A stretch of DNA of 37,429 bases from positions 1-37,429 of the forward strand of contig JACZJL010000061.1 in the NCBI GenBank assembly GCA_014860585.1, written 5' to 3'. This DNA is from Bacteroidales bacterium (GTDB lineage Bacteria; Bacteroidota; Bacteroidia; Bacteroidales; 4484-276). Below, one piece after another: positions 1-7,673 of this stretch. The translations under genes and the position numbers were made by a program. The notes under the pieces are model-generated. The model was not told the DNA's origin and did no database searches. It was given only the letters and a program-made list of their open reading frames with translations. Each line of letters starts with the position of its first letter. The stretch's first letter is position 1.

Positions 1-1
1 C

Positions 2-1186
2 CCTCAGGCTAAACTGCACATCCGCGCTGATGAGGAAGAACATGCTACCTTGCGGCTGGAGGCTACCGGTAGCAATAAACACTCGCGACTTTACTTTTCT
101 GATGATATTTACCTCACGGCATCACCACAAAACAACCTGAGCTTCACCCTGCCCGAAAACAACAATTTGATTTTCGAAAACGGTAAGGTTGGCATTGGCA
201 CAAACGATCCTCAGGCAAGACTACAGGTTGTGGGTAGTATGATTGCAGGAGGGAATAATATTGCCAGTGGCGCCAATGCTATCGCTATCGGGACAAACAC
301 AACTGCTTCCGGATATTCATCATTTGCTTCTGGTAATCTTTCTATAGCTTCTGGGGAAGTATCAACAGCAATAGGAGGAAATGTAACTTCTAGTGCTCCA
401 TCTGCTATAACAATCGGGCGGTTCCTGAACGCTTCTGGATCAAGGTCAATGGTGTTAGGAAGTGGTAAAGACAATACTTTACGTCTTACAAATGGGATTC
501 CTCATACATTAATGATAGGCTTCAGTAGCGATAAGCCAACCATTTTTGTAAGTGAAACCCCCTATGGTTACCAAACCGGCAAAATCGGCATTGGCAACGT
601 AACCGACCCACAGGCTAAACTGCATATCCGCGCTGATGAGAATGAGCATGCCACTTTGCGGCTGGAAGCTACGGGGAGCGATAAACACTCAAGCATCGCT
701 TTTTCCGGCGAACATTTCATCATCGCCAAAGAGAACGACCACCTCAGCTTCAATACAAGCCAGGACAAAACTTTTCTCTTTCACAACGGCGATATCTTTA
801 TCGAAGACATCACCAAAGGCATCATCATGAAATCGCCCAACGGCCAGTGCTGGCGCGGGGTGTTGTCGGACAACGGGCAATTGGTCTTCAGCGTTGTTAC
901 CTGTCCGGATGGCTCCGCTAATGTTCCTGAACCTTCCATTGAGCCTGCCCTGCAAATGAAAATTTATCCCAATCCCACCGATGGAACCATCACCATTGAG
1001 GTTCCCGATGGCGTTAACAATGCCGACTGGTCGCTCAGGTCAACCGACGGCGCCCTGCTGATGCGCAACCGGATCACATCCGGCAAAACGGAAATCAGCC
1101 TGACGAACTTTGTTGCCGGCGTTTATGTGATAAGCATCGAACAAAACGGCCGCCTCATTGCAAGCGAAAAGGTGGTGAAACAGTGA
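2..1186 (+). CDS. T9SS-secreted repeat protein with YadA-head-like segment (5' truncated)
   Basis: The frame is open to the window edge, so the N-terminus is missing; the first in-window start-like codon (TTG at 50) is not a credible start. The first residues (PQAKLHIRADE...) recur near residue 200 of the visible part (DPQAKLHIRADE...), so the protein is built from at least two copies of a roughly 200-residue module. Between them lies a run of GANAIAIG / ASGYSSFASG / ASGEVSTAIG motifs, the pattern of YadA/trimeric-autotransporter head repeats. The last 80 residues (MKIYPNPTDGTITIEV ... GVYVISIEQNG) are a type A T9SS sorting domain, so it should be secreted through the type IX system and possibly surface-anchored. 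It is followed 31 bp later by another T9SS substrate on the same strand, probably co-transcribed. Binding partner unknown. Confidence 0.85.
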   Translation, partial: PQAKLHIRADEEEHATLRLEATGSNKHSRLYFSDDIYLTASPQNNLSFTLPENNNLIFENGKVGIGTNDPQARLQVVGSMIAGGNNIASGANAIAIGTNTTASGYSSFASGNLSIASGEVSTAIGGNVTSSAPSAITIGRFLNASGSRSMVLGSGKDNTLRLTNGIPHTLMIGFSSDKPTIFVSETPYGYQTGKIGIGNVTDPQAKLHIRADENEHATLRLEATGSDKHSSIAFSGEHFIIAKENDHLSFNTSQDKTFLFHNGDIFIEDITKGIIMKSPNGQCWRGVLSDNGQLVFSVVTCPDGSANVPEPSIEPALQMKIYPNPTDGTITIEVPDGVNNADWSLRSTDGALLMRNRITSGKTEISLTNFVAGVYVISIEQNGRLIASEKVVKQ

Positions 1187-1217
1187 TCAATATTAACCAA
1201 AATAAATCCCTGAAGTC

Positions 1218-3311
1218 ATGAAAAAATATTCAATGCTTTTGCTTGTTTTCGCAGTTTATGCATTACCTGCCTTTGCGCAGGATAACCTGAACACCACGCG
1301 AATCGGCGTGTGGCCTTATTCGTGGGGAAATACCTTAGCAATACACGAAGATCATCTTTTTTTGAGCTACGGACGGGTAATCCAGGTTTATGAATACGCC
1401 AACCCCCAACAACCAGAGCTTAAAGGCGAAATTTTTGTGGATGACAGGATCAATGTTTTAGCCTTTGCTGATGGAAAGGCTTATGCCGCTGGATATGCTG
1501 GTTTTTTCATCCTCGACGTCTCCAATCCCGAACAACCTGAAATTATCTCGCATCTCGATATTCCAGGTTTTGCCTACGGTGTGAGTCTCTATGCTAATTT
1601 CGTATACCTGGCAATGTATGATAATTACTTTGGTATCATTGATATCAGCGATGCAAATAATCCGGTTATGGTTGCTGTCCACCAAATGGAGCATCAGATG
1701 AATGACGTCGTTATGCTGGATGGTCTTGCATGGATAGCGGCAGGAACATCAGGCGTTATGGCTTATGATCTGGGTGATCCGACAACGCCTGAACTCGTTT
1801 ACCATTATTCTACTTCTGGCAATATGCGAAGTCTGGCAATTGTTGACGATCTGCTCTATGCTTTTAACAAGGACCAGGGGCTAATGATTTTTGATATTGC
1901 TAAACTCCCGGCTTTCAATTTATTATCAACCACATACATTTACGGTTGGGGTACTGTAATCAATATTGAGAATGATGTTATTGCAGTTACACTTAGCTGG
2001 ATAGGCTTCGCGCTTTATGACATCTCCAACCCCTCTGCACCTGACAGCCTTGGAACTTTTTATGCTGATGTGCCTAACAGACAGGTAATACTAAAGGATG
2101 GTTATGCCTATCATTGTCATGGTCCTGCTTTCAACATCATTGATATAACTGCTCCTTCTGAAATGACCCTGCTGTCAAGTATTGGCCTGTCAAGTCCAGC
2201 TAAGAACGCCAATTATTGGGATAACCACCTTTATGTTAGCGCACCAGCAGAGACCATCATGGTTTTGGATATTACCGACCCTCTAAATGTTGTAAAGGTT
2301 TCTGAGATCGAAAAATCAGAAACCTCTTACGAAATCTATGTTAAAGACGACCTGTTGTTTAACAGCCATTACTATGATATTATGGTTTATGATGTGACGC
2401 AACCTTCTGATCCGATTTTTCTTAACTCGTTTAATACAGCCGCAACTCCTGACAACATTTTAAAACATAACAACCTGCTTTTCGTAGGGCATTCCAACAA
2501 CCTTGAGGTATTTGACATTTCAGACATCATGTTTCCACACCTGCTGGGGGTTTATCCTTATGGTTGGATAAATGAAATGATTGCTGAAGGAAACCTTCTG
2601 TACCTGGCGAGCACCTTGAGTGTTATAGTTCTTGACATTAGCGACCCGTTCAACATTAGTCAATTATCAAGTATCCAAAACTATGGTTCCACATCGCTGG
2701 ACTTAAAAGGCTCGATGCTTTATGTAGTTTCCAGTGTTCATTATACCATTTCCGAAAAATCGTTGAATGTTTTCGATGTATCAGACCCCACCTCAATTTT
2801 CAGGGTAAAAAGCATGGAACTAAGCAGGGAATTTAACAACGTTTTTATCGAAGGGGATTATTTGTATGTCTATGAACGGAGTATTGGATTGCAGATATAT
2901 GATATTCAGCAATTAACGCCGGTTCATTGTGGTTTTTACAGCAACCGGCTTTTAGAGTCAAAAACACCGTTTGTTAACGGGCTCATTTATGTACCTGTTA
3001 TAGCAGGTATAGACATCGTACAAAACGACCTTCTTACTTCTGTCGAAAACATCTTTATCGAACGTGAAGACCGGTTAAACCTGTTCCCCAATCCGGCGGG
3101 TGATTTTATCAGCTTCATGCTGGAAGACCCCTACAATTCAGGCACATTCAGCTATGAAATCATCCAGATGAATGGCACGGGAATTAAATCGGGAAACCTT
3201 ACAGCCGGGCAGCAACAGATTAGTTTGGATGGTCTGCCTTCCGGCGTTTATGTTCTTCACCTCTTACAATCTGGGGAAAAATCTAAAAGCGGCTTGTTCA
3301 TTATTCAATAG
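1218..3311 (+). CDS. LVIVD-repeat beta-propeller protein with T9SS sorting domain
   Basis: The 697-residue product has a clear signal peptide (MKKYSMLLLVFAVYALPAFAQ, cut after AQ). Residues about 40-600 repeat motifs of the type LDVSNPEQPEII, IDISDANNPVMV, YDISNPSAPDSLG, LDITDPLNVVKV and FDVSDPTSIFRV, the signature of LVIVD repeats that fold as a beta-propeller. The C-terminus (LNLFPNPAGDFISFML ... SGVYVLHLLQSG) is a type A T9SS sorting domain. It is therefore probably a secreted or surface protein; LVIVD proteins have no established common reaction. ATG at 1218 is chosen because it directly precedes the signal peptide. Confidence 0.88.
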   Translation: MKKYSMLLLVFAVYALPAFAQDNLNTTRIGVWPYSWGNTLAIHEDHLFLSYGRVIQVYEYANPQQPELKGEIFVDDRINVLAFADGKAYAAGYAGFFILDVSNPEQPEIISHLDIPGFAYGVSLYANFVYLAMYDNYFGIIDISDANNPVMVAVHQMEHQMNDVVMLDGLAWIAAGTSGVMAYDLGDPTTPELVYHYSTSGNMRSLAIVDDLLYAFNKDQGLMIFDIAKLPAFNLLSTTYIYGWGTVINIENDVIAVTLSWIGFALYDISNPSAPDSLGTFYADVPNRQVILKDGYAYHCHGPAFNIIDITAPSEMTLLSSIGLSSPAKNANYWDNHLYVSAPAETIMVLDITDPLNVVKVSEIEKSETSYEIYVKDDLLFNSHYYDIMVYDVTQPSDPIFLNSFNTAATPDNILKHNNLLFVGHSNNLEVFDISDIMFPHLLGVYPYGWINEMIAEGNLLYLASTLSVIVLDISDPFNISQLSSIQNYGSTSLDLKGSMLYVVSSVHYTISEKSLNVFDVSDPTSIFRVKSMELSREFNNVFIEGDYLYVYERSIGLQIYDIQQLTPVHCGFYSNRLLESKTPFVNGLIYVPVIAGIDIVQNDLLTSVENIFIEREDRLNLFPNPAGDFISFMLEDPYNSGTFSYEIIQMNGTGIKSGNLTAGQQQISLDGLPSGVYVLHLLQSGEKSKSGLFIIQ

Positions 3312-3622
3312 CCAGTCATTTCAATGGACCAACCGGAGACGTTTGGAACTAGCTGATCAATAAATTTTTTTTCCTAAAAGGTTCAATCTTTTAGTAGTGG
3401 TCTTGTTCAGAAAGCGGTCAAAAGCCAAAGGAAAAATTTCCGCTTAGGTTGGAGCCTAAGCAGAAATAATGTTTCAGTAGTGGTTGTGCTACATCTGGTC
3501 TATTCAGGTAGGTTTGATCCTTAATTTCAATCTGACTATTACTATGCATGTAGAAAACAGCCTGCAGGAAAACAGGTTAGCCAATGTTTATAAAAAGGTT
3601 GACCAGATTCTTTATTGCAACT
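3312..3622. other. Intergenic stretch with a short inverted repeat
   Basis: No gene is recognised in these 311 bases between convergent genes. A perfect 7-bp stem (GCTTAGG at 3443-3449, CCTAAGC at 3456-3462, 6-nt loop) could be a bidirectional terminator. A related hairpin (CGCTTA/TAAGCG at 5879-5900) lies at the other end of the minus-strand block, and both neighbourhoods also contain CAGCCTGCAGG, so these may be remnants of one interspersed element. Confidence 0.4.
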
Positions 3623-4513
3623 TCAATGAACTTCGATTGATTTGATTCGGGAAAATTTCGAAGATTTTTCCTTGCCCGAATTATCATAAAAAGTCAGATT
3701 GCCCTTGTAGTAGCCTGTTATTTTCTTGTTATCAGATGTGTTACAATCAGCTGTAATTGTGTATGTTGAGCCCGATTTTTCAATGGTTACTGTTCCACCG
3801 GTTATAAAAACGTAAGTTCCTGATCCGTTTGTCATATCGAAATCGATCAAAGCAATGCTGTAGTCAAATGTATTGGCATTGTATGTTTCATTTGCATCGA
3901 ACGAATAGGTTCCCGGAACAAGGTCGGTGGATGATGACGAAAACATTTCCCAAAGAATCGCATGTCCCTGACCTGTTGGGTCTTCTCCATTATATTCGAC
4001 CCCTGGTGATAAAAGTATGACATCAAAATTGTAGCTCGCGGGGTTTGTGTTTACCAGACCGTAAAACTCAATGATTCCTTTGTCCATGTCATATTCAAGA
4101 CCATTATAAAGCAAGCTGCTACTCATTTCCAACGTAGTGAAATTTGCTTCGTTACCATAAGCAGTACCTTCACTATTTGTAGCGTAGGCCCGATAGTAAT
4201 AGGTAGTTTGAGCAGTAAGCCCGGTAATTGTGTCATCAAAAGCACCGGTTATGTTGTTTTCATCCACTGAATAGAAGTTACTGAGTGTGGGATTGGGGCT
4301 GGTGTTCCAAACCAATCCTTTCGCGGTGATTACAGAACCACCATCGTTGGTTACGTTACCGTTGATGATAGCTGAGGAATGGGTAATGGCTGAGACGGCA
4401 TCTGTTGTTACCGAAGGAGTAGTGTTTTTATCCTCATCATCTTTGCTGCAACCTGCAATTGTTGTCAAAATAATACCAATACCAAGTAAAATCTTAAAAC
4501 TAATTTTTGTCAT
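3623..4513 (-). CDS. Fibronectin-type-III-like lipoprotein
   Basis: The 296-residue product starts with a lipoprotein signal (MTKISFKILLGIGIILTTIAGCSKDDED): hydrophobic stretch, lipobox IAGC, then an acidic linker typical of Bacteroidetes lipoproteins (acidic residues after the Cys often send lipoproteins to the surface). Residues about 33-130 (SVTTDAVSAITHSSAIINGNV ... TYYYRAYATNSEGTAYGNEANFTT) resemble the fibronectin-type-III-like module common in Bacteroidetes surface lipoproteins. The remaining 165 residues are beta-rich and unrecognised (YNGLEYDMDKGIIEFYG onward). No catalytic motif is visible. It is the only gene of its unit; the next minus-strand gene begins more than 1 kb upstream. 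Confidence 0.75.
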   Translation of the reverse strand: MTKISFKILLGIGIILTTIAGCSKDDEDKNTTPSVTTDAVSAITHSSAIINGNVTNDGGSVITAKGLVWNTSPNPTLSNFYSVDENNITGAFDDTITGLTAQTTYYYRAYATNSEGTAYGNEANFTTLEMSSSLLYNGLEYDMDKGIIEFYGLVNTNPASYNFDVILLSPGVEYNGEDPTGQGHAILWEMFSSSSTDLVPGTYSFDANETYNANTFDYSIALIDFDMTNGSGTYVFITGGTVTIEKSGSTYTITADCNTSDNKKITGYYKGNLTFYDNSGKEKSSKFSRIKSIEVH

Positions 4514-4707
4514 ACATACGAATTTTTATTTCCTACTCTTAAGGCTTTTCGGTAACGCCCCCCAATTTGCCAACCGGGGAAGGCCGTTTTTTTAAGTGGG
4601 CGCTGGTCTCCACTTTACTATTGTTATGTATTTTCGCCATTGCTGTCAAATGTATCTTTCATCAACATTCGTTTTACAAATAATGATGCTTTTGCATAGG
4701 ACAGAAG

Positions 4708-5571
4708 CTAAAATGCTTTACCTAATCTAATTGAAAAGGAAGGTGTTATGTCGTTTGTGTCATACCAGATTTGTGGTCCGGCATCCAGGCTAAACCGAAA
4801 ATTCTTATTCGTGAGAACATTGACCCCAATTGGGAAATAGGCTTTCCATTCGCCGTATCCATACCCTTGCGATGCGCCCAAATGAAAGTTCAATCGTCCG
4901 TTTCTTATGGCAGGAAAGTAGAATTTCACTCCGAGTGAAGCTCCTAATATCCCAACTCCTGCTTCTGCACCAAAATTTGGCGTCAGTAACCGTTCATAAT
5001 AAACTCCAACATATGGATCGCTTGCCCCCAGGTTAAGGCTGACGATATTTTTCAAAGAGGTTTTTTCTTTGCTGTTCAGGGTTGCCACGTCTTCTCCGAA
5101 CCTGTATCCAACCTTTAAACCAAACCACAGTGAAGGATTGGTGGAACTTTCAGAAAATGTAACCCCCTCAACACCGTTGGATGAAAGAATCCCTACATCT
5201 GCGCTGTATTGAAGATTGTTTTTCGCAAAATAAGTAGCGCCAACCGGTAAATAATACATTGGAAATCCGTCATAATTTATACTTGCAAAAAAGCCGGTAT
5301 GAAAATTTAACCTGTCAATTCCCGGGTTTGTAAGGTAGTAATTAAATCCCGCCCCGGCGGATCTGATACCGGCGCCCATTTCGAATGAAAACCGATCGGT
5401 GAGCATTTGACCATAAGATATACCAATTGGCCATGCAGGGGCGCCTACAATGCCAAGCGAAATGCTGTTTGCTTTAATTTTGTTCGGGGAACCTGCTTCA
5501 CTTTGCCCACTCAGTACCATGGGCAGGATCAGAAAAAAAAAGATGGTAATTTTGAGTAAAATGATTTTCAT
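4708..5571 (-). CDS. Outer-membrane beta-barrel-like protein made of two repeated modules
   Basis: I place the start at 5571 (MKIILLKITIFFFLILPMVLSGQ) because this gives a proper signal peptide cut after SGQ; the frame could be extended 20 codons to 5631 but that stretch is polar and unlike a leader. The 287-residue product alternates aromatic and small residues, as outer-membrane beta-barrels do, and ends in phenylalanine (RLGKAF). The two halves resemble each other: SLGIVGAPAWPIGISYGQML ... RLNFHTGF ... YLPVGATYFAKNNLQYSADVG versus SLNLGASDPYVGVYYERLL ... RLNFHLGAS ... YFPIGVNVLTNKNFRFSLDAG. No function can be assigned. Confidence 0.7.
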   Translation of the reverse strand: MKIILLKITIFFFLILPMVLSGQSEAGSPNKIKANSISLGIVGAPAWPIGISYGQMLTDRFSFEMGAGIRSAGAGFNYYLTNPGIDRLNFHTGFFASINYDGFPMYYLPVGATYFAKNNLQYSADVGILSSNGVEGVTFSESSTNPSLWFGLKVGYRFGEDVATLNSKEKTSLKNIVSLNLGASDPYVGVYYERLLTPNFGAEAGVGILGASLGVKFYFPAIRNGRLNFHLGASQGYGYGEWKAYFPIGVNVLTNKNFRFSLDAGPQIWYDTNDITPSFSIRLGKAF

Positions 5572-5771
5572 AAAATAATTGATTTTGAGGATTTTATATT
5601 CATGGTTTGATGAGCATGGGTAATCAAACATCTGATATCATTTTAAGTTCATAGTTTGTAGTTGTTATTGAGAATTTATCAAAATTGATTTTCAAATGAT
5701 AAAGCGCTATCATTAATTAAATTGGGTGAAACCCTTCACCGGTCATCGCTCTGTAATATTTTACCTTTAGT

Positions 5772-5793
5772 AAAAATTGCACCGAGGGTGCAA
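5772..5793 (-). terminator. Rho-independent terminator of the alpha-glucan operon
   Basis: Perfect 7-bp stem TTGCACC (5777-5783) / GGTGCAA (5787-5793) with a 3-nt loop. Read on the minus strand it is followed by five T residues. It lies about 130 bp downstream of the GH13 stop codon, so it probably ends the GH31-GH13 transcript. Confidence 0.6.
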
Positions 5794-5925
5794 AAAAGAC
5801 ATATTTGACCCTGACAGGGGGATTAAATTGAATAAAAAGTTCTTGGAAGGTAGGTCAACAGCCTGCAGGCATAGATTCCGCTTACTTCCCAGCCTAAGCG
5901 TACCGTTTAAGAAAGTTGATGATTA

Positions 5926-7650
5926 CTACACTTTAAACCATAAATACTCGTAAGGTTTCAGGTGGAGCAGCTGGTTCTTTTCATCATAATTGGCCTGATT
6001 GCCGAACATATCAGTCCAGGTGATTTCGGGCTGGAATTTCAGGCGGCAGGATTGCGGTTGTTCCGACAGGTTGTGAACGATCAGGAGTTGCTCAGTTTGC
6101 AGTTTTCGTAAATAAACCATGACGGCCTCATTCACATTCCCTTCCTGGTTTTTTGCTTCAATCCATGTTAATGAACCGCGTCCAAAGGCTTTATAACGTC
6201 TGCGCAACTGGATCATCCGCGACAATCGCTTATGGACCTTTGCTGACAGAGAGTTGTTATCTTTCAGGTCTTTGGCCAGTTGTTTCCAGTCAATCCTCCC
6301 CCGAACCAGGAACCGTGTGTCGTCTTTCCCGGTTTCTTTGATTTTTTCCTTGTAATAATGTTCATCGTTCACTTTGCCAAATTCATCCCCATAATAAATG
6401 ATAGGGGTGCCCGGAAGTGTGAGCATGACAGAGTAGGAGAGGGCGATTTTGTCGGGATTGCGCCCCATCAGTTCCGAAAGACGGGCTGAAATGCCTTCGC
6501 CCTCGCGGAAATTCCACTCAGTTTGCAGGCAATAATTGGAATGGATGTACGCACGATCTTCTTCCGAAACATAAACCAGCTCAAGACTCAGCTCGTCATG
6601 GCAGCGCAGAAAGGTAAACCATTGTGCAGTGTCGGGAATATCAGGGGTCACCTCTTTGCTCAGTGTTTTCATGATGGGTTCGCGGCTCTGCATGGCAATG
6701 GCCTTAAACATCTGTGGCATCAATGGGAAGTGGTAGCCGGCATGACATTCGTCGCCGGTTCCGAAATATTTAATCACCTCAACCGGTTTCTGGCAGGCCT
6801 CGGCAAGCAGCAGTGTGTGCGGTCTGACGTAATCAACTACTGCCCTGAAAAACTTAACTATAGCGTGGGTTTGCGGCAGGTTTTCGCAGTCGGTACCTTC
6901 TTCTTTCCAGAGGTATGGAATGGCATCCACACGGAAACCATCCACTCCATGACCAAGCCAGAAGAGCAAATTCTTCGACATCTCAATCAGAACCTGCGGA
7001 TTACGATAGTTCAGGTCGGGTTGAAAACTGAAAAAGCGGTGGAAGAAGTTCCAGTGACCATCCGGCTCCCAGTTGCTTGTCTCCATCCCTTTAAAGATGA
7101 TCCGGGCATCTTTGTATCGGTCTGTATCCTTGCTCCAGATGTAAAAATTACGGAATGGATTGTCCTCACTTTTCCGTGCTTCCACAAACCAGGGATGCTC
7201 TTCGGAGGTGTGGTTCATCGCGATGTCGAAGATCACCCGAATACCCATTTTATGTGCATCATCAATGAATTTTTTAAACACGCCATATTTTTCTTCATCA
7301 CCGGCATTTGCAGGCAAACCCATCAATTCATCCCTCACTTTCGTGTAATTTCTGATGTCAAAACCGGCATCCCGCATCGGCGAATCAAGGATAGGCAACA
7401 ACCAGAGGCAGTTTACACCGAGCTCCTTCAGGTAGTTCAGCTTATCCGTTAAACCTTTGAAATCATTGTTGAACAGATCAATATAAAGCGAGTACACGAT
7501 GGCATCCTTGTACCATTCGGGCTGTTGTGCTTCGATGGTATGGGATTGCCTGAAAACTTCCAGGAAATCAATAAATTCAGTAAGTTGGCTTTCATTGGCT
7601 TCTCCATAGAGTTGAATCCAGAGTTGCCTGAGTTTTTCGATGGTTGGCAT
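5926..7650 (-). CDS. treS: GH13 enzyme of the trehalose synthase type (maltose alpha-D-glucosyltransferase-like)
   Basis: The 574-residue cytoplasmic protein (no signal peptide) carries the family GH13 (beta/alpha)8 barrel. Visible motifs are WYKDAIVYSLYIDLF at about residue 42, AMNHTSEEHPWF (region I), GVDGFRVDA with nucleophile Asp242 (region II), LLLAEACQKP with acid/base Glu284 (region III) and RCHDELSLELV with Asp352 (region IV). RFFSFQPDLNYRNP and DECHAGYHFPLMPQMF are close to the trehalose synthase subfamily; the catalytic spacing (242/284/352) nearly matches the 230/272/342 I recall for mycobacterial TreS. The family interconverts maltose and trehalose. Oddities: Cys350 replaces the usual Asn before the catalytic His, and about 80 N-terminal residues precede the usual barrel start region less tightly than in classic TreS. 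It starts 23 bp after the GH31 stop, so both form one operon. Maltose hydrolase or another GH13 specificity is the alternative. Confidence 0.82.
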   Translation of the reverse strand: MPTIEKLRQLWIQLYGEANESQLTEFIDFLEVFRQSHTIEAQQPEWYKDAIVYSLYIDLFNNDFKGLTDKLNYLKELGVNCLWLLPILDSPMRDAGFDIRNYTKVRDELMGLPANAGDEEKYGVFKKFIDDAHKMGIRVIFDIAMNHTSEEHPWFVEARKSEDNPFRNFYIWSKDTDRYKDARIIFKGMETSNWEPDGHWNFFHRFFSFQPDLNYRNPQVLIEMSKNLLFWLGHGVDGFRVDAIPYLWKEEGTDCENLPQTHAIVKFFRAVVDYVRPHTLLLAEACQKPVEVIKYFGTGDECHAGYHFPLMPQMFKAIAMQSREPIMKTLSKEVTPDIPDTAQWFTFLRCHDELSLELVYVSEEDRAYIHSNYCLQTEWNFREGEGISARLSELMGRNPDKIALSYSVMLTLPGTPIIYYGDEFGKVNDEHYYKEKIKETGKDDTRFLVRGRIDWKQLAKDLKDNNSLSAKVHKRLSRMIQLRRRYKAFGRGSLTWIEAKNQEGNVNEAVMVYLRKLQTEQLLIVHNLSEQPQSCRLKFQPEITWTDMFGNQANYDEKNQLLHLKPYEYLWFKV

Positions 7651-7673
7651 GTTGTGTTATTTTGAGTTGATGA

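Noticed and set aside
3541-3650. Frame starting MHVENSLQENRLANVYKKVD as a transposase remnant
   Set aside because: No match to a transposase motif I can name and it runs into the 3' end of the lipoprotein gene on the other strand.
6523-7452. Long plus-strand ORF of 309 codons opposite the GH13 gene
   Set aside because: It is antisense to a gene with complete catalytic motifs, its product resembles no family, and it has no start context.
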